DNA from: Leptospiraceae bacterium
GTDB taxonomy: Bacteria; Spirochaetota; Leptospiria; Turneriellales; Turneriellaceae
Assembly: GCA_025055765.1 (NCBI GenBank)
Contig: JANWWS010000013.1
Location: 372,001 to 436,000, forward strand
DNA length: 64,000 nucleotides
Reading direction: 5' to 3'
The notes below the pieces were generated by a model. The model was not told the DNA's origin. It saw only the letters and a list, made by a program, of their open reading frames with translations, and searched no databases. The position numbers and the translations under genes were made by a program. Positions 16,481 through 25,447 of this stretch are shown here, piece by piece. How positions within the stretch are numbered: the first letter of the stretch is position 1; each line of letters begins with the position of its first letter.

Positions 16481-18337
16481 TTAACCTTCACTTCTTTTTA
16501 TATGGTAGCGGCGACGAAGCTCTTCCGCCATCCTGCGAGCTCGGTCAGGCTCAAGACCTAACATTTCTGCTTTTTCAAGTAAACCTAAGGCCTTGTCAAT
16601 ATCTTTCTCCCCCTCGAGATAATGAGCATACTGAAAGTAAAGTGAACTAATGGGTAGGTTATTGCGCAAGACTAGCATTTCTGAGAGCTCTATTTTTTGC
16701 AATTCGTACTGATCTTCCAGACGGCGAAACTCGTTGTATTCCGCCTGCCTTGTCTCAGAAAGAAGAGGTTTTTTGGCTTCTTGCATGCGCCGAAAGGTAT
16801 CCTGCATGGTGCGCCTCTGTTCCTCTATTATTTTTTCAAGCTCCTCATGGGCCTGCAAAGCCTCCATAAATTGACGCGCAAGCTCTTGCCTCTCGTTGGT
16901 TTTTTCATAGGCCATGGCCAAAAGCCGGCTTACCAAAAACCTCTCCTTAAGCCAAGATGTGCGCGACGCTTTGTCCGTTGGATCAAGTGCTAAAAGCCGC
17001 CGCTGGTAGGGTAGCAACAATTCTATACCGCGGCGATAATTTCCCGTTCTTTCAATATGTAATTTGGCTAATTGAAATTTAAGCTGCTCTTCGCTTGCTT
17101 CAGTTGGGGCATTCTTTAATGCCTCCTCGTAGTAATACGCTGACTCCACCATTTGGTTAGTTTGAAAATATAAGCTACCTAACGCTACATAGATTTCAAA
17201 AAGTTGCTTATTCTCAAGCTTGAGCTCGAGAGGTGCCTCTTGCTGGGCTTTTAAAGTCTTTTCATAGGCATAGATGGCCCGCCGAACCTCTTGTGAAGTG
17301 GCATATTCTTTTCCCAAACGATAGGGTATCTGAGGATTTTTTTCATCAAGTCGAGAAGCTGCTTCTAAGAGATTGGCATAGGCTGTAAATTGACGGTTTT
17401 GGCTGTAATCATGAATGAGAGTTTGGTTAAATTCTGTCTTATAAAGAACTTTTTTATTTAAAACCTTTTGCCTTTCCTTTAAGCTATCTTCAATTTGTCG
17501 CACAAGATCCGCCATTTCTACTAAAATAGCTGAAGATTGACGATTGTATTGTTCTCTGTAGAAAGCAAATTTGCTCTTATGCTCTTCCATTTGCTTTTCC
17601 AGGGCCTCTCTCTCTTTCTCTTTTGCCGCAAGCCTTTCCTTATTTTGGCGGATTTCTTCGGCAAGTTCCCACTGCCGCTCCCCCGACATCGCTTTTCGTT
17701 GATTATCTTCAAGACTGTAGATGAAAATACGCAGGCGATTTTCATCTCGCCTGGCCTCTTCTAAAGCCTCCTTGGTTTTTTGGAAGAGCTCAGAGTCCCG
17801 AATTTCACCGCTAGCTTGCCCTAAGAGCTTAAGCCTGTCAGGATCTGTGTAAACCTGCTCGCTCATGCTTAAACTACGGTAGCGCAGCGTCATGGCATAG
17901 TGGTAGGCTGCATGGTACGGTTTCCTTTGCCGGATGTAGGCTCGGGCGAGAATAAGATGCATAAGGGCAATGTTAGGTGCTTCTTTAATGACAAAGCTCT
18001 TTTGTACCTCGCCTAAAAGGTCTCTAATAAAAAGACGCCTAATATTGACATTCCATTCCCGTACATAGAGGTTTTCATCTCCCTGCAATAGTTGGCGCTG
18101 TTCAATTTTTTTCTGGGAAGGATCGCTTAGGTAAAAACGAGACAACTCCTTAGTAAGATTGTCAACCACACCCCTCGGATCAAAATTTAAGTCTTGGCCC
18201 AAAGCTTCAATGTCCTCTATACGAAAAGGCAAATAGCGATCTATATCTTGGCTTAAGTCTTGGGCCCAACATAGAGAGGCCACCCAAATGGCTATTGGGA
18301 AAAGACGCTGCATTTTCTTTATTTTCGGCAAAATCAT
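16481..18337 (-). CDS. Exported TPR and coiled-coil protein
   Basis: A 618-residue protein. The N-terminal signal MILPKIKKMQRLFPIAIWVASLCWAQ is preceded by an ATGA overlap with the BFD-like gene, which supports the start at 18337. Residues about 180-260 are a strongly charged coiled coil (LEDNQRKAMSGERQWELAEE, NKERLAAKEKEREALEKQ). TPR-like helix pairs follow at about 320-430 (IPYRLGKEYATSQEVRRAIYAYEKTL, LGSLYFQTNQMVESAYYYEEAL). Further helices run to the end, with a last repeat KDIDKALGLLEKAEMLGLEP. It is likely a periplasmic scaffold; the partner is unknown. Confidence 0.8.
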   Translation of the reverse strand: MILPKIKKMQRLFPIAIWVASLCWAQDLSQDIDRYLPFRIEDIEALGQDLNFDPRGVVDNLTKELSRFYLSDPSQKKIEQRQLLQGDENLYVREWNVNIRRLFIRDLLGEVQKSFVIKEAPNIALMHLILARAYIRQRKPYHAAYHYAMTLRYRSLSMSEQVYTDPDRLKLLGQASGEIRDSELFQKTKEALEEARRDENRLRIFIYSLEDNQRKAMSGERQWELAEEIRQNKERLAAKEKEREALEKQMEEHKSKFAFYREQYNRQSSAILVEMADLVRQIEDSLKERQKVLNKKVLYKTEFNQTLIHDYSQNRQFTAYANLLEAASRLDEKNPQIPYRLGKEYATSQEVRRAIYAYEKTLKAQQEAPLELKLENKQLFEIYVALGSLYFQTNQMVESAYYYEEALKNAPTEASEEQLKFQLAKLHIERTGNYRRGIELLLPYQRRLLALDPTDKASRTSWLKERFLVSRLLAMAYEKTNERQELARQFMEALQAHEELEKIIEEQRRTMQDTFRRMQEAKKPLLSETRQAEYNEFRRLEDQYELQKIELSEMLVLRNNLPISSLYFQYAHYLEGEKDIDKALGLLEKAEMLGLEPDRARRMAEELRRRYHIKRSEG

Positions 18338-18585
18338 GAAAGTCCCTCAAAAAGACTATTTTTCTTCTGCTCTTCTAGATATTCATGTAAGATACGAATC
18401 ACCTCTAAAAGACAACTGCCACAGCCTGTGCCTGCCAGGGTTTTCCTTTGCAACTGCGCTAAAGTGGTCGCCCCCTCCTCCATAGCCCGACGTAAATCTG
18501 CCCGAGAAACACCTCGACAGAGGCAGACTTTGCGGGGCCGCATGAGTTCCTCAAGGGATGGTCCCATTAACATCAAGTTATCCAA
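18334..18585 (-). CDS. BFD-like [2Fe-2S]-binding protein
   Basis: An 83-residue protein with the four-cysteine pattern of BFD-like domains: VCLCRGVSRADLRRAMEEGATTL, then GTGCGSCLLEVIRIL, that is CxC followed about 32 residues later by CxxC. The family binds a [2Fe-2S] cluster. The best-known member is bacterioferritin-associated ferredoxin, which releases iron from bacterioferritin, but the same domain occurs in nitrite reductase and NifU. No bacterioferritin gene is in the window. It overlaps the TPR gene by four bases and is divergent from dapA, with 76 bases between starts. Confidence 0.88.
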   Translation of the reverse strand: MDNLMLMGPSLEELMRPRKVCLCRGVSRADLRRAMEEGATTLAQLQRKTLAGTGCGSCLLEVIRILHEYLEEQKKNSLFEGLS

Positions 18586-18661
18586 AATTAAGAGAAATGC
18601 CTAATTTGTTGTCGCTACCTAAAAAACTCGACAAAGCAGAGAAAACCCTAAAGCCGGCTCT

Positions 18662-19552
18662 GTGCTCACAGGTACCTTCACGGCCCTAATCACCCCCTTT
18701 CGCCGTGGGGGAGAGATAGACTTTGCAGCCTTAAAAAAGATCGTAGAAATACAGGTCCAAGCTGGCGTGGAAGGTTTGGTACCCTGCGGCACAACAGGAG
18801 AGAGCCCTACACTTAGCCACGAAGAGCACAGAGAAGTCATGGCTCGTGTCATTGAATACGCAAAGTCTCTGAACCCCCAAATTATCATCATTGCAGGCAC
18901 GGGTAGCAACTCAACCGAAGAAGCTATTGAGCTTACACGAGCTGCCAAACAATACGGGGCGGACTATAGCTTGCAAGTAAATCCATACTACAACAAACCC
19001 ACCCAGGAAGGGCTTTACCGTCACTTTATGGCCATCTCGGAAGCCGTAGATATACCCCTTGTGCTGTATAACATTCCAGGCCGAACAGGAGTTACTCTAA
19101 GCTTAGAGACAATTAAAAGACTTTGTCAAAATGCCCAAATTGCTGCTATTAAAGAAGCAAGTGGCGACCTAAATTTTATGACGCAAATTGTCTTGGAAGT
19201 GGGCTCCCAAGTTTCCCTCCTCTCGGGCGATGACAATTTACTCTTGCCCATTCTCTCTATTGGAGGAAGGGGGGTTATCAGTGTGCTCTCAAACCTTTTT
19301 CCGGCAGAGACCGCTGCCATTACTCGAGCATACTTAAAGGGAGATCTCGCCAAAGCTCAACAGCTATTCCTAGCACTTTTCCCTCTAGCCAAAGCTCTCT
19401 TCGTGGAAACGAACCCCATCCCCGTCAAATACGCCGCAAGTCGTTTGGGTCTATGCGAAAATGCCTTACGGCTTCCACTTGTACCTCTGAGTGAGATACA
19501 CGAAAAGACACTAGACGAAGCCCTAGAAGCAGCAAAACAAAGGTTACGATGA
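18662..19552 (+). CDS. dapA: 4-hydroxy-tetrahydrodipicolinate synthase
   Basis: A 296-residue class I aldolase with GTG start (MLTGTFTALITPF). It condenses pyruvate with aspartate semialdehyde, the first committed step to diaminopimelate and lysine. Key residues are visible: PCGTTGESPTLSHEEH pyruvate-binding motif, Tyr110 in NPYYNKPTQEG, Tyr136 in LYNIPGRTG, and the Schiff-base Lys164 in AAIKEASGD. The length is normal for the family. It is the first gene of dapA-dapB-murA, with overlapping ends at each junction, so diaminopimelate and UDP-sugar precursors for peptidoglycan are made from one transcript. Confidence 0.97.
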   Translation: MLTGTFTALITPFRRGGEIDFAALKKIVEIQVQAGVEGLVPCGTTGESPTLSHEEHREVMARVIEYAKSLNPQIIIIAGTGSNSTEEAIELTRAAKQYGADYSLQVNPYYNKPTQEGLYRHFMAISEAVDIPLVLYNIPGRTGVTLSLETIKRLCQNAQIAAIKEASGDLNFMTQIVLEVGSQVSLLSGDDNLLLPILSIGGRGVISVLSNLFPAETAAITRAYLKGDLAKAQQLFLALFPLAKALFVETNPIPVKYAASRLGLCENALRLPLVPLSEIHEKTLDEALEAAKQRLR

Positions 19553-20355
19553 TCCGCCTAGCTATACATGGTGCTCTAGGCCGGATGGGCCAAACTGTGG
19601 CCCATCTCGCTGTCAGCTCCCAAGATTTCTTGCTCACTGCGGCTCTCGAGCGAGAAGACCACCCAGAACTAGGACAAAATTACTACAGCTTAATTGGTAT
19701 GAAGCTCCCCCAAGAACTGCCCATTGAGAAAACAAGCCTCGCAGCACTAGAGAAAGCAGATGGCGTCATTGACTTCTCAAGCCCACAAGGCGCTTTACAA
19801 CTAGCCCAACTATGCGCTCACTTAGGACTTCCCCTTGTTTCAGGAACCACGGGTTTTCGCGAAGAGGAATACCAAGAATTTTTAAAAGTAAGCGAGAAAA
19901 TCCCTCTTCTTTACTCAACAAATATGTCTTTAGGGGTAAACCTACTTTTTGCTCTAACCAAAATGGCGGCACGACTTCTCAAAGATAAGAACTTCGACGC
20001 AGAGCTTATGGAAATCCATCACGGCAAGAAAAAAGATGCTCCATCTGGGACAGCCAAAACTCTGGAAGCTATCTTGAGACAGGAAATGTCTCTCCCCTCC
20101 CATCTTGTGGTCTATGGCCGTCAGGGTCTTGTTGGAGAGAGGCGTCGGGAAGAATTAGGCGTACTGTCCATCCGTGGGGGTGATGTTGTGGGGGAACATA
20201 CCGTTTATTTTTTGGGCCATGGGGAAAGACTTGAGTTGAAACATCTGGCCACCTCCCGCGAGATCTTTGCCCGGGGTGCTCTTATGGCGATAAAATATCT
20301 CCGGGGCAAAAATCCCGGTCTTTATACCATGCAGCACGTCTTGGGGATCGAGTAA
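19549..20355 (+). CDS. dapB: 4-hydroxy-tetrahydrodipicolinate reductase
   Basis: A 268-residue NAD(P)H-dependent reductase, the second step of the diaminopimelate branch. The dinucleotide loop [15 protein letters not shown] opens the protein. [13 protein letters not shown] and LVSGTTGF follow, and the substrate/catalytic motif [18 protein letters not shown] has the conserved His-His and Lys. [15 protein letters not shown] is also typical. The start overlaps the dapA stop (ATGA) and the stop overlaps the murA start by one base. Confidence 0.97.
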   Translation: MIRLAIHGALGRMGQTVAHLAVSSQDFLLTAALEREDHPELGQNYYSLIGMKLPQELPIEKTSLAALEKADGVIDFSSPQGALQLAQLCAHLGLPLVSGTTGFREEEYQEFLKVSEKIPLLYSTNMSLGVNLLFALTKMAARLLKDKNFDAELMEIHHGKKKDAPSGTAKTLEAILRQEMSLPSHLVVYGRQGLVGERRREELGVLSIRGGDVVGEHTVYFLGHGERLELKHLATSREIFARGALMAIKYLRGKNPGLYTMQHVLGIE

Positions 20356-21668
20356 TGCAGCAATTCCTCATTGAGGGGGGATACCCCCTGAAAGGAGAAA
20401 TTACCCCTCAGGGTAATAAAAATGAGGCCCTGCCTGTGCTCTGTGCGGCCCTCATGAATCCTTCTGTTGTGGAAATCCATAACATCCCTGATATTGAAGA
20501 TATCCGCAAATTATTAAAAATCCTTGACTTCATTGGAGCTCGGATTTCTCCCCAAGACGAGAAAAAAATCGAAACCCTTTCCCTAGAGACCCCTCACATT
20601 CTCCACAATGAGCTTCCTCCCGAGCTTATCTCGGCACTTAGAGGATCGGTAACCCTCATGGGACCTCTTCTTGCCCGCACAGGAAGGGTCTATCTTCCGC
20701 GACCTGGCGGTGATAAGATTGGACGTCGAAGGATTGACACCCATCTTTTAGCCCTATCCCAGCTGGGAGCTCAGGTTCAGGTTTTTCCTCACGGCTATCT
20801 CTTAGAAGCCAAAAAACTGCGAGGTGCGGAAATTCTCCTCGACGAAGCCTCGGTAACCGGGACAGAAAACGCTATCTGTGCCGCTGCGGTTGCCGAAGGA
20901 ACTACTGTTATTGAAAATGCCGCCTCAGAACCTCATGTACAGGGTCTTTGCCGCTTTTTTCAAAAACAGGGGGTCGAAATTGAGGGTATAGGCAGTAATA
21001 TCCTTAAAATAAAGGGAGTAGAGAGCTGGGAAAATTTACGGCCTGTAAAGCATACAATTGGGCCTGATTATCTAGAAATTGGCAGTTTCATTTCCATGGC
21101 GGCTCTCACCCGCGGAGAGCTGAAGATTCGCCATGTTTGCCCACATGATTTGCGCATGATACGCCATGTATTTGCGAGGCTAGGTATCTCATGGGATTAT
21201 GAAGAAGTCTTGGGCCAAACGAACCTCGTCATAGGTCCAAAGCAAAAACTTAAGATACAAACAGATGTACATGGAGAGATCCCGAAAATCGACGATGCAC
21301 CTTGGCCCATGTTTCCGGCAGACCTGATCTCAATTGCCCTCGTCACCGCCACGCAATGTGAAGGTACGGTGCTCATACATGAAAAAATGTTTGAAAGCCG
21401 TCTTTTTTTTACAGACAAGCTTATCTCCATGGGCGCTCGCATAGTTCTGTGCGACCCCCACCGCGCCGTTGTGATTGGCCCAAGCAAACTTCAGGGTGCC
21501 GTGATGTCTTCTCCCGATATTAGAGCAGGCATGGCCATGGTCATTGCTGCTCTTTGTGCAGAAGGGAAATCTACTATTCAAAACATCATCCAAATAGACC
21601 GTGGCTATGAGAGAATTGACGAAAGACTAAAAAAGCTGGGTGCGCGTATAGAGAGGGTAGAAGATTAG
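20355..21668 (+). CDS. murA: UDP-N-acetylglucosamine 1-carboxyvinyltransferase with Asp in place of the active-site Cys
   Basis: A 437-residue MurA, which transfers enolpyruvate from PEP to UDP-GlcNAc as the first committed step of peptidoglycan synthesis. The family start [15 protein letters not shown] and the substrate loops are present. The active-site loop reads [17 protein letters not shown]: the residue equivalent to E. coli Cys115 is Asp120 (codon GAT at 20712-20714). Asp at this place keeps activity but removes the site alkylated by fosfomycin, as known from Mycobacterium, Chlamydia and Borrelia. There is no second murA copy in the window. It is the last gene of the dap-murA run, and its stop interlocks with that of the convergent foldase gene. 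Confidence 0.95.
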   Translation: MQQFLIEGGYPLKGEITPQGNKNEALPVLCAALMNPSVVEIHNIPDIEDIRKLLKILDFIGARISPQDEKKIETLSLETPHILHNELPPELISALRGSVTLMGPLLARTGRVYLPRPGGDKIGRRRIDTHLLALSQLGAQVQVFPHGYLLEAKKLRGAEILLDEASVTGTENAICAAAVAEGTTVIENAASEPHVQGLCRFFQKQGVEIEGIGSNILKIKGVESWENLRPVKHTIGPDYLEIGSFISMAALTRGELKIRHVCPHDLRMIRHVFARLGISWDYEEVLGQTNLVIGPKQKLKIQTDVHGEIPKIDDAPWPMFPADLISIALVTATQCEGTVLIHEKMFESRLFFTDKLISMGARIVLCDPHRAVVIGPSKLQGAVMSSPDIRAGMAMVIAALCAEGKSTIQNIIQIDRGYERIDERLKKLGARIERVED

Positions 21669-22717
21669 TCGATACCAAGGCGCTGTTCCCCTGCGTAACG
21701 AAAATAACCTTCGGCCTCTTCTTCGGCAACACTCTCTGCTTCGGCTCCAAAGTATTTTTTTCGTAACTCGTGCAAGATATGAGCAGGGGGATTGCCGTGA
21801 TATTGTTTTACTAAACTTTCCCGCTCGGCGAGATATTGCTTGCCAAGCCGCCACCTCTCCTCTCTTTCTTTGTCTAGCATCTCCCATCTAGCGAGGGCCT
21901 CTTTGTCAAGACCCATCTGCTGTCTAATGTGCCGCAAGGCCTCTTTTTGACTTATTGGGTCCATTTGACGTAGATCTTTTTGAACAGAAGAGAGACTTAG
22001 AAAAGAATGCAAGAGTTCTTGGCGATGGCGCTCCATATAGCGAGCTGTGTCATTACCATGTGCCTCTTTTATGGCAGAGGTGAATTGCTCTAACTTTTGT
22101 TCTAACGGCATGTGGGGATTTTCTTCAATAGTATCTAAAGCGAGTCTAATGGTCTCTGCCTTAAGTTCGGCAGCAAAAATGGCTTTGGCATTTTCTTCAC
22201 CAAAAAAAGCCGCCCGTCTTTCCATAAGTTTCTGCATCCGCTCGCGACGGCCAAGCCGTGCTAGGTCTTCCCGATTGCGTCGTAGCCACTCATTGTAGCG
22301 TAAAAGCGCCTCAAGTTGGTTAAAAAGATGAGCTGATAGGTCAGGAAATGCTGTACCACTTAGCTCATAGACACAGCTAACCCAATCTTCCCGGCCCTCT
22401 GCCTGACAATGGCGGATTAAGTCTTCCAGCATCTTAATTTGGATATATGCATTATCGATATTCTTACCCCATCGCTGGCGAATCAAGGCCACCTTTTCTT
22501 CAAAGCTTAGCTCTCGGCTAAGCCGATATCCACCCTCTACGTCTCTTTGAAGGGGTAGCGAGGCCAAAATTTCCGCATCCAAGGTGCGTAAGGGAGGAGG
22601 ATTTCTTTTTAGTCGATTGATTTGCTTTATAGCATCACTTTCTTGATTTAGATATAAAAACAATACCATAGTACCGAGAAAAAAAATGACAGCGGCGAGT
22701 ACTTTCTTGCCCTTCAT
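21665..22717 (-). CDS. Lipase-specific foldase (lipase chaperone, LifO/LipB type)
   Basis: A 350-residue protein with one N-terminal membrane anchor ([19 protein letters not shown], residues 5-23). A short variable region is followed by a long helical body with heptad-like charged stretches. [38 protein letters not shown] and [18 protein letters not shown] fit the Lif/LifO family of steric chaperones. These are anchored in the inner membrane and help one partner lipase fold in the periplasm before type II secretion. The partner is the lipase gene immediately upstream on the same strand, 64 bases away, which strongly supports the call. A hairpin lies between the two genes. Confidence 0.85.
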   Translation of the reverse strand: MKGKKVLAAVIFFLGTMVLFLYLNQESDAIKQINRLKRNPPPLRTLDAEILASLPLQRDVEGGYRLSRELSFEEKVALIRQRWGKNIDNAYIQIKMLEDLIRHCQAEGREDWVSCVYELSGTAFPDLSAHLFNQLEALLRYNEWLRRNREDLARLGRRERMQKLMERRAAFFGEENAKAIFAAELKAETIRLALDTIEENPHMPLEQKLEQFTSAIKEAHGNDTARYMERHRQELLHSFLSLSSVQKDLRQMDPISQKEALRHIRQQMGLDKEALARWEMLDKEREERWRLGKQYLAERESLVKQYHGNPPAHILHELRKKYFGAEAESVAEEEAEGYFRYAGEQRLGID

Positions 22718-22740
22718 AGAAACCCCGCTTTATCTAGGGA

Positions 22741-22770
22741 GAAAACAAGAAAGAAGAGGCCGAGCCTCTT
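22741..22770 (-). terminator. Hairpin with pyrimidine-rich tail between lipase and foldase genes
   Basis: On the minus strand a perfect seven-base stem AAGAGGC/GCCTCTT with loop TCG (22754-22770) is followed by CTTTCTTGTTTTC. It resembles a weak intrinsic terminator or an mRNA-stabilising hairpin. Placed just after the lipase stop, it could give less foldase than lipase by partial termination or processing. The T tract is interrupted, so termination would be incomplete. Confidence 0.5.
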
Positions 22771-22781
22771 GGCCCGGCACT

Positions 22782-23879
22782 CTAGTCCCAATAGGCTATG
22801 TAGTCAATTAGCGCCCCGTAGAATTCCATCTCGTCGAAAGTATCAGGAGGAACGCCGATTACATCGAGATGGTCTTGGTTGATGACGCTTGCTAAGGAGG
22901 TCATCTCAGATGAGCTTGGCGCATTAAGATTTCCTAAATAGCCAAGTGAGGTATCCGTAGTGATTGAGTCAAAGCAGAGGGTGCAAACATTGTATCGGAG
23001 CCGATGACCCATTTGCTGCGAATTAATCCCCACTAGGCCATCGTCGTCTAAATCTGTGCGGTTACCATTGCCCCGTCCTGCTGCCCCATCCCCATCGCAA
23101 TCATCGACACAGTAGCCGTCCCCATCTATGTTATGGAATCCCTCAACCACTAAGTAAAGGGCAGGGTTGACTGACAGGCCATTTTGGGCCGTGATGAGGG
23201 AAGCGTAGCGTGCCGCGTAGCGGGAATCGACAGGGTTTTGCTGGTTAAAAAGTTTGGCTCCTGTTTGGATCCCATCATTGGGCCAGTCATCATAGACGAG
23301 TTGTTTGGCTGCTGCAAAGCCGTCGTTACCTGGGCGATAGACAACATTTCCAAACATCCTGGCCAAGGCATTTATGACACTCGTAACCCCAGCCCCCAAA
23401 TTAAGCACATGCTTGGCTACCGGTGAGCCTCGGTGGGGGGAAGAAATAGATATAAGTACCCTGACCACCTGGCGTCCCCGACGCTCAAACAGTATGCGTG
23501 CCGCACGGCGTATATCAAAGCCCCCCTGGGAGTGCCCTACTAGGTTAACCTGAGTGGCACCAACCGTGGCCATGTAGGACTCGATTTGGTTTGCCACATC
23601 AAGCCCCCGTACCGTGGAGGACTGGAAGGGGTAGGTTGCTGTCTGATGAGCTCTTTGACCTGTATCAATGTTGTTGTTACAGGTGACTTCAAGAAACTCA
23701 TCGCAGGGATCCCCTACAAAAACCCCGTAGTCATCACCCCAGTAGGCATAGCCCAAAATATCATCAAAACCTGCCATCCCATGAGCAAAAACTACAGGGA
23801 AGGTGGTTCTCGCCGCTCTTGCTGAAAGAGAACCAGCCAGACACACCATGACAAAAAGAGGCACGAGATTTTTCTTCAT
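22782..23879 (-). CDS. Secreted triacylglycerol lipase, Pseudomonas family I type
   Basis: A 365-residue protein with a signal peptide (MKKNLVPLFVMVCLAGSLSARA). An alpha/beta hydrolase fold with the oxyanion motif FAHGMAGFD and the nucleophile elbow GHSQGG is present. SSPHRGSPVAKHV also matches Pseudomonas/Burkholderia family I lipases, as do DDDGLVGINSQQMGH, equivalent to the NDGLVG calcium/catalytic-Asp segment, and the catalytic His in QDHLDVIG. An Asp-rich insertion (IDGDGYCVDDCDGDG, then DLDDDG) precedes the Asp segment and looks calcium-binding. The foldase gene directly downstream fits the I.1/I.2 subfamilies. It would hydrolyse long-chain lipids outside the cell. Confidence 0.9.
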   Translation of the reverse strand: MKKNLVPLFVMVCLAGSLSARAARTTFPVVFAHGMAGFDDILGYAYWGDDYGVFVGDPCDEFLEVTCNNNIDTGQRAHQTATYPFQSSTVRGLDVANQIESYMATVGATQVNLVGHSQGGFDIRRAARILFERRGRQVVRVLISISSPHRGSPVAKHVLNLGAGVTSVINALARMFGNVVYRPGNDGFAAAKQLVYDDWPNDGIQTGAKLFNQQNPVDSRYAARYASLITAQNGLSVNPALYLVVEGFHNIDGDGYCVDDCDGDGAAGRGNGNRTDLDDDGLVGINSQQMGHRLRYNVCTLCFDSITTDTSLGYLGNLNAPSSSEMTSLASVINQDHLDVIGVPPDTFDEMEFYGALIDYIAYWD

Positions 23880-24016
23880 AGGCTTACACTTGCTCCTTCA
23901 CGCTTAGTTTCGAATTGCCTCGTAGTATAATTGATCTTTGCTAAGGGTAAGGTGCCAAAAAAGTTAATTGATAAAAAAGTAACTGACGTACTTAGCGCAT
24001 CGTAGAAGGGGGGTAG

Positions 24017-25447
24017 ATGCGTTGGCTCTGGTGTGCCCTTCCTCTTACTTTATTGGCTTGTGTTCAGGACGAGGTGCTCTTACATCCTCCCGGCGGGAGA
24101 GCTTTTTGGACACTTTCCATCCGGGAGTCCTATCGAACAAAACAGGTGCTTGCTCTGTATTCTGGCCATGGCCACTACGCCGAAGCCTATGTGGCCCTAG
24201 ATGTGGAAATCTCCCCCGAGTTAATAAACTATGTCTTAGACGAATTTGACCATAAGATTGCGCCAAGACTTCATGCCCTCTTCACACAGCCTCTAGATAT
24301 CGACCAAAATGGAAAAATTGTGCTTCTCTTTTTAGATATTGATGATGGTTATACAACGGGTGGCGGGTATATTTCCGGCTACTTCGATGCCCTTAATCAA
24401 TTTGATGACCGCTCTGTTAAAGAGATCACGGGCAGGCGCTCCAATGAAATGGAAATTATTTATCTCGACACCTATCCTTCAGAGGTAGGTAGCGTAGAGT
24501 TCCTAGCCACTCTTGCTCATGAATACCAACACCTTTTACAATTTAGCCACAACTATCGCTACAATAGCGATGAAGAAAAATGGGTCGATGAGGGTCTTTC
24601 GGAAATTGCCTCAGATCTTACTGGTTACGGTCCCCAGATTATGCGTCTTGTGGGTTTTCGCCAGATTGGCAATGGTCCCTGTGGTTCCCATGGCTGTTTA
24701 ATTGGAGACTCTTTGATTAGCTGGGATGGCAACATAGCCGACTATAACCATGTCTATGTCTATTTCCGTTACCTTGCGGATGCTCTGGGAGAGGCGGCAC
24801 TACAAGCTATTTTTCGCGAAACAGAAAGCGACCTAACGGGGATGGAAAGTGCCCTTGCGAAAATTGGTTTATCTACGTCCTGCGGCGGAGTTGCTCCCGG
24901 CTATCAACTGGGCTATATGCGTTTTTTGTGTAGCTACCGATATCTCTGGGGGGCCATATTGGGTACAAGCGAGCTTAAGGGATCTACCGGTAGTATGGAT
25001 TTCCCTTCACAGTTAAGCCTACCGGGACATTTTCGCCCAGGCCATAACCCACGCCAGAGCCTCTTTCCTGGCGATACGGGGGGTATTCCCGCATATAGCG
25101 TTGGGCATAACGTGCTCTCGCTTTATCCCTACACCTTTACATACTACAGCCACAACGCTAACCACTCCCCACCAAAACTTAGCAATTTCGGATGTCCGAG
25201 CTGTGAAATCCAGAAATTTAGCTTAATCTACAACAACCAACACTTTGTTATCTTTAACCATCATCCAGAAGCAACCCCGTCTTCGACCAAATTAATTGAC
25301 CCAAGACTCGCCATAGAACCTGAAATTAGCGTAAGAGAAGAAGCCTCCTACGGCGTGAGAAAAGCGCTTGTAGATGGCTACCCACTTCATTTTTACCAAA
25401 AGGTGCCCCTTGCATTACGCCAAAAATTATGGCAACAAGACCCCTAA
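24017..25447 (+). CDS. Zinc metalloprotease lipoprotein, M30 (hyicolysin)-like
   Basis: A 476-residue protein. The lipoprotein signal LWCALPLTLLAC places the lipid Cys at residue 15. The zinc site is HEYQH (168-172) in LATLAHEYQHLLQFSH, with the third ligand probably Glu in WVDEGLSEIASDL (E192/E196). This HExxH...WxxEGxxE layout is that of M30/gluzincin-type enzymes. DIDQNGKIVLLFLDI, found ahead of the catalytic site in such proteins, is also present. It is predicted to be a surface or periplasmic protease. The start at 24017 lies behind a G-rich ribosome-binding site, and the 3' end overlaps the next gene by 19 bases. Confidence 0.82.
   Translation: MRWLWCALPLTLLACVQDEVLLHPPGGRAFWTLSIRESYRTKQVLALYSGHGHYAEAYVALDVEISPELINYVLDEFDHKIAPRLHALFTQPLDIDQNGKIVLLFLDIDDGYTTGGGYISGYFDALNQFDDRSVKEITGRRSNEMEIIYLDTYPSEVGSVEFLATLAHEYQHLLQFSHNYRYNSDEEKWVDEGLSEIASDLTGYGPQIMRLVGFRQIGNGPCGSHGCLIGDSLISWDGNIADYNHVYVYFRYLADALGEAALQAIFRETESDLTGMESALAKIGLSTSCGGVAPGYQLGYMRFLCSYRYLWGAILGTSELKGSTGSMDFPSQLSLPGHFRPGHNPRQSLFPGDTGGIPAYSVGHNVLSLYPYTFTYYSHNANHSPPKLSNFGCPSCEIQKFSLIYNNQHFVIFNHHPEATPSSTKLIDPRLAIEPEISVREEASYGVRKALVDGYPLHFYQKVPLALRQKLWQQDP

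Noticed and set aside
23924-23929. TATACT on the minus strand as -10 box for the lipase gene
   Set aside because: The best -35 candidate (TTACCC) is only 15 bases away and poor, so the promoter is not supported well enough to list.
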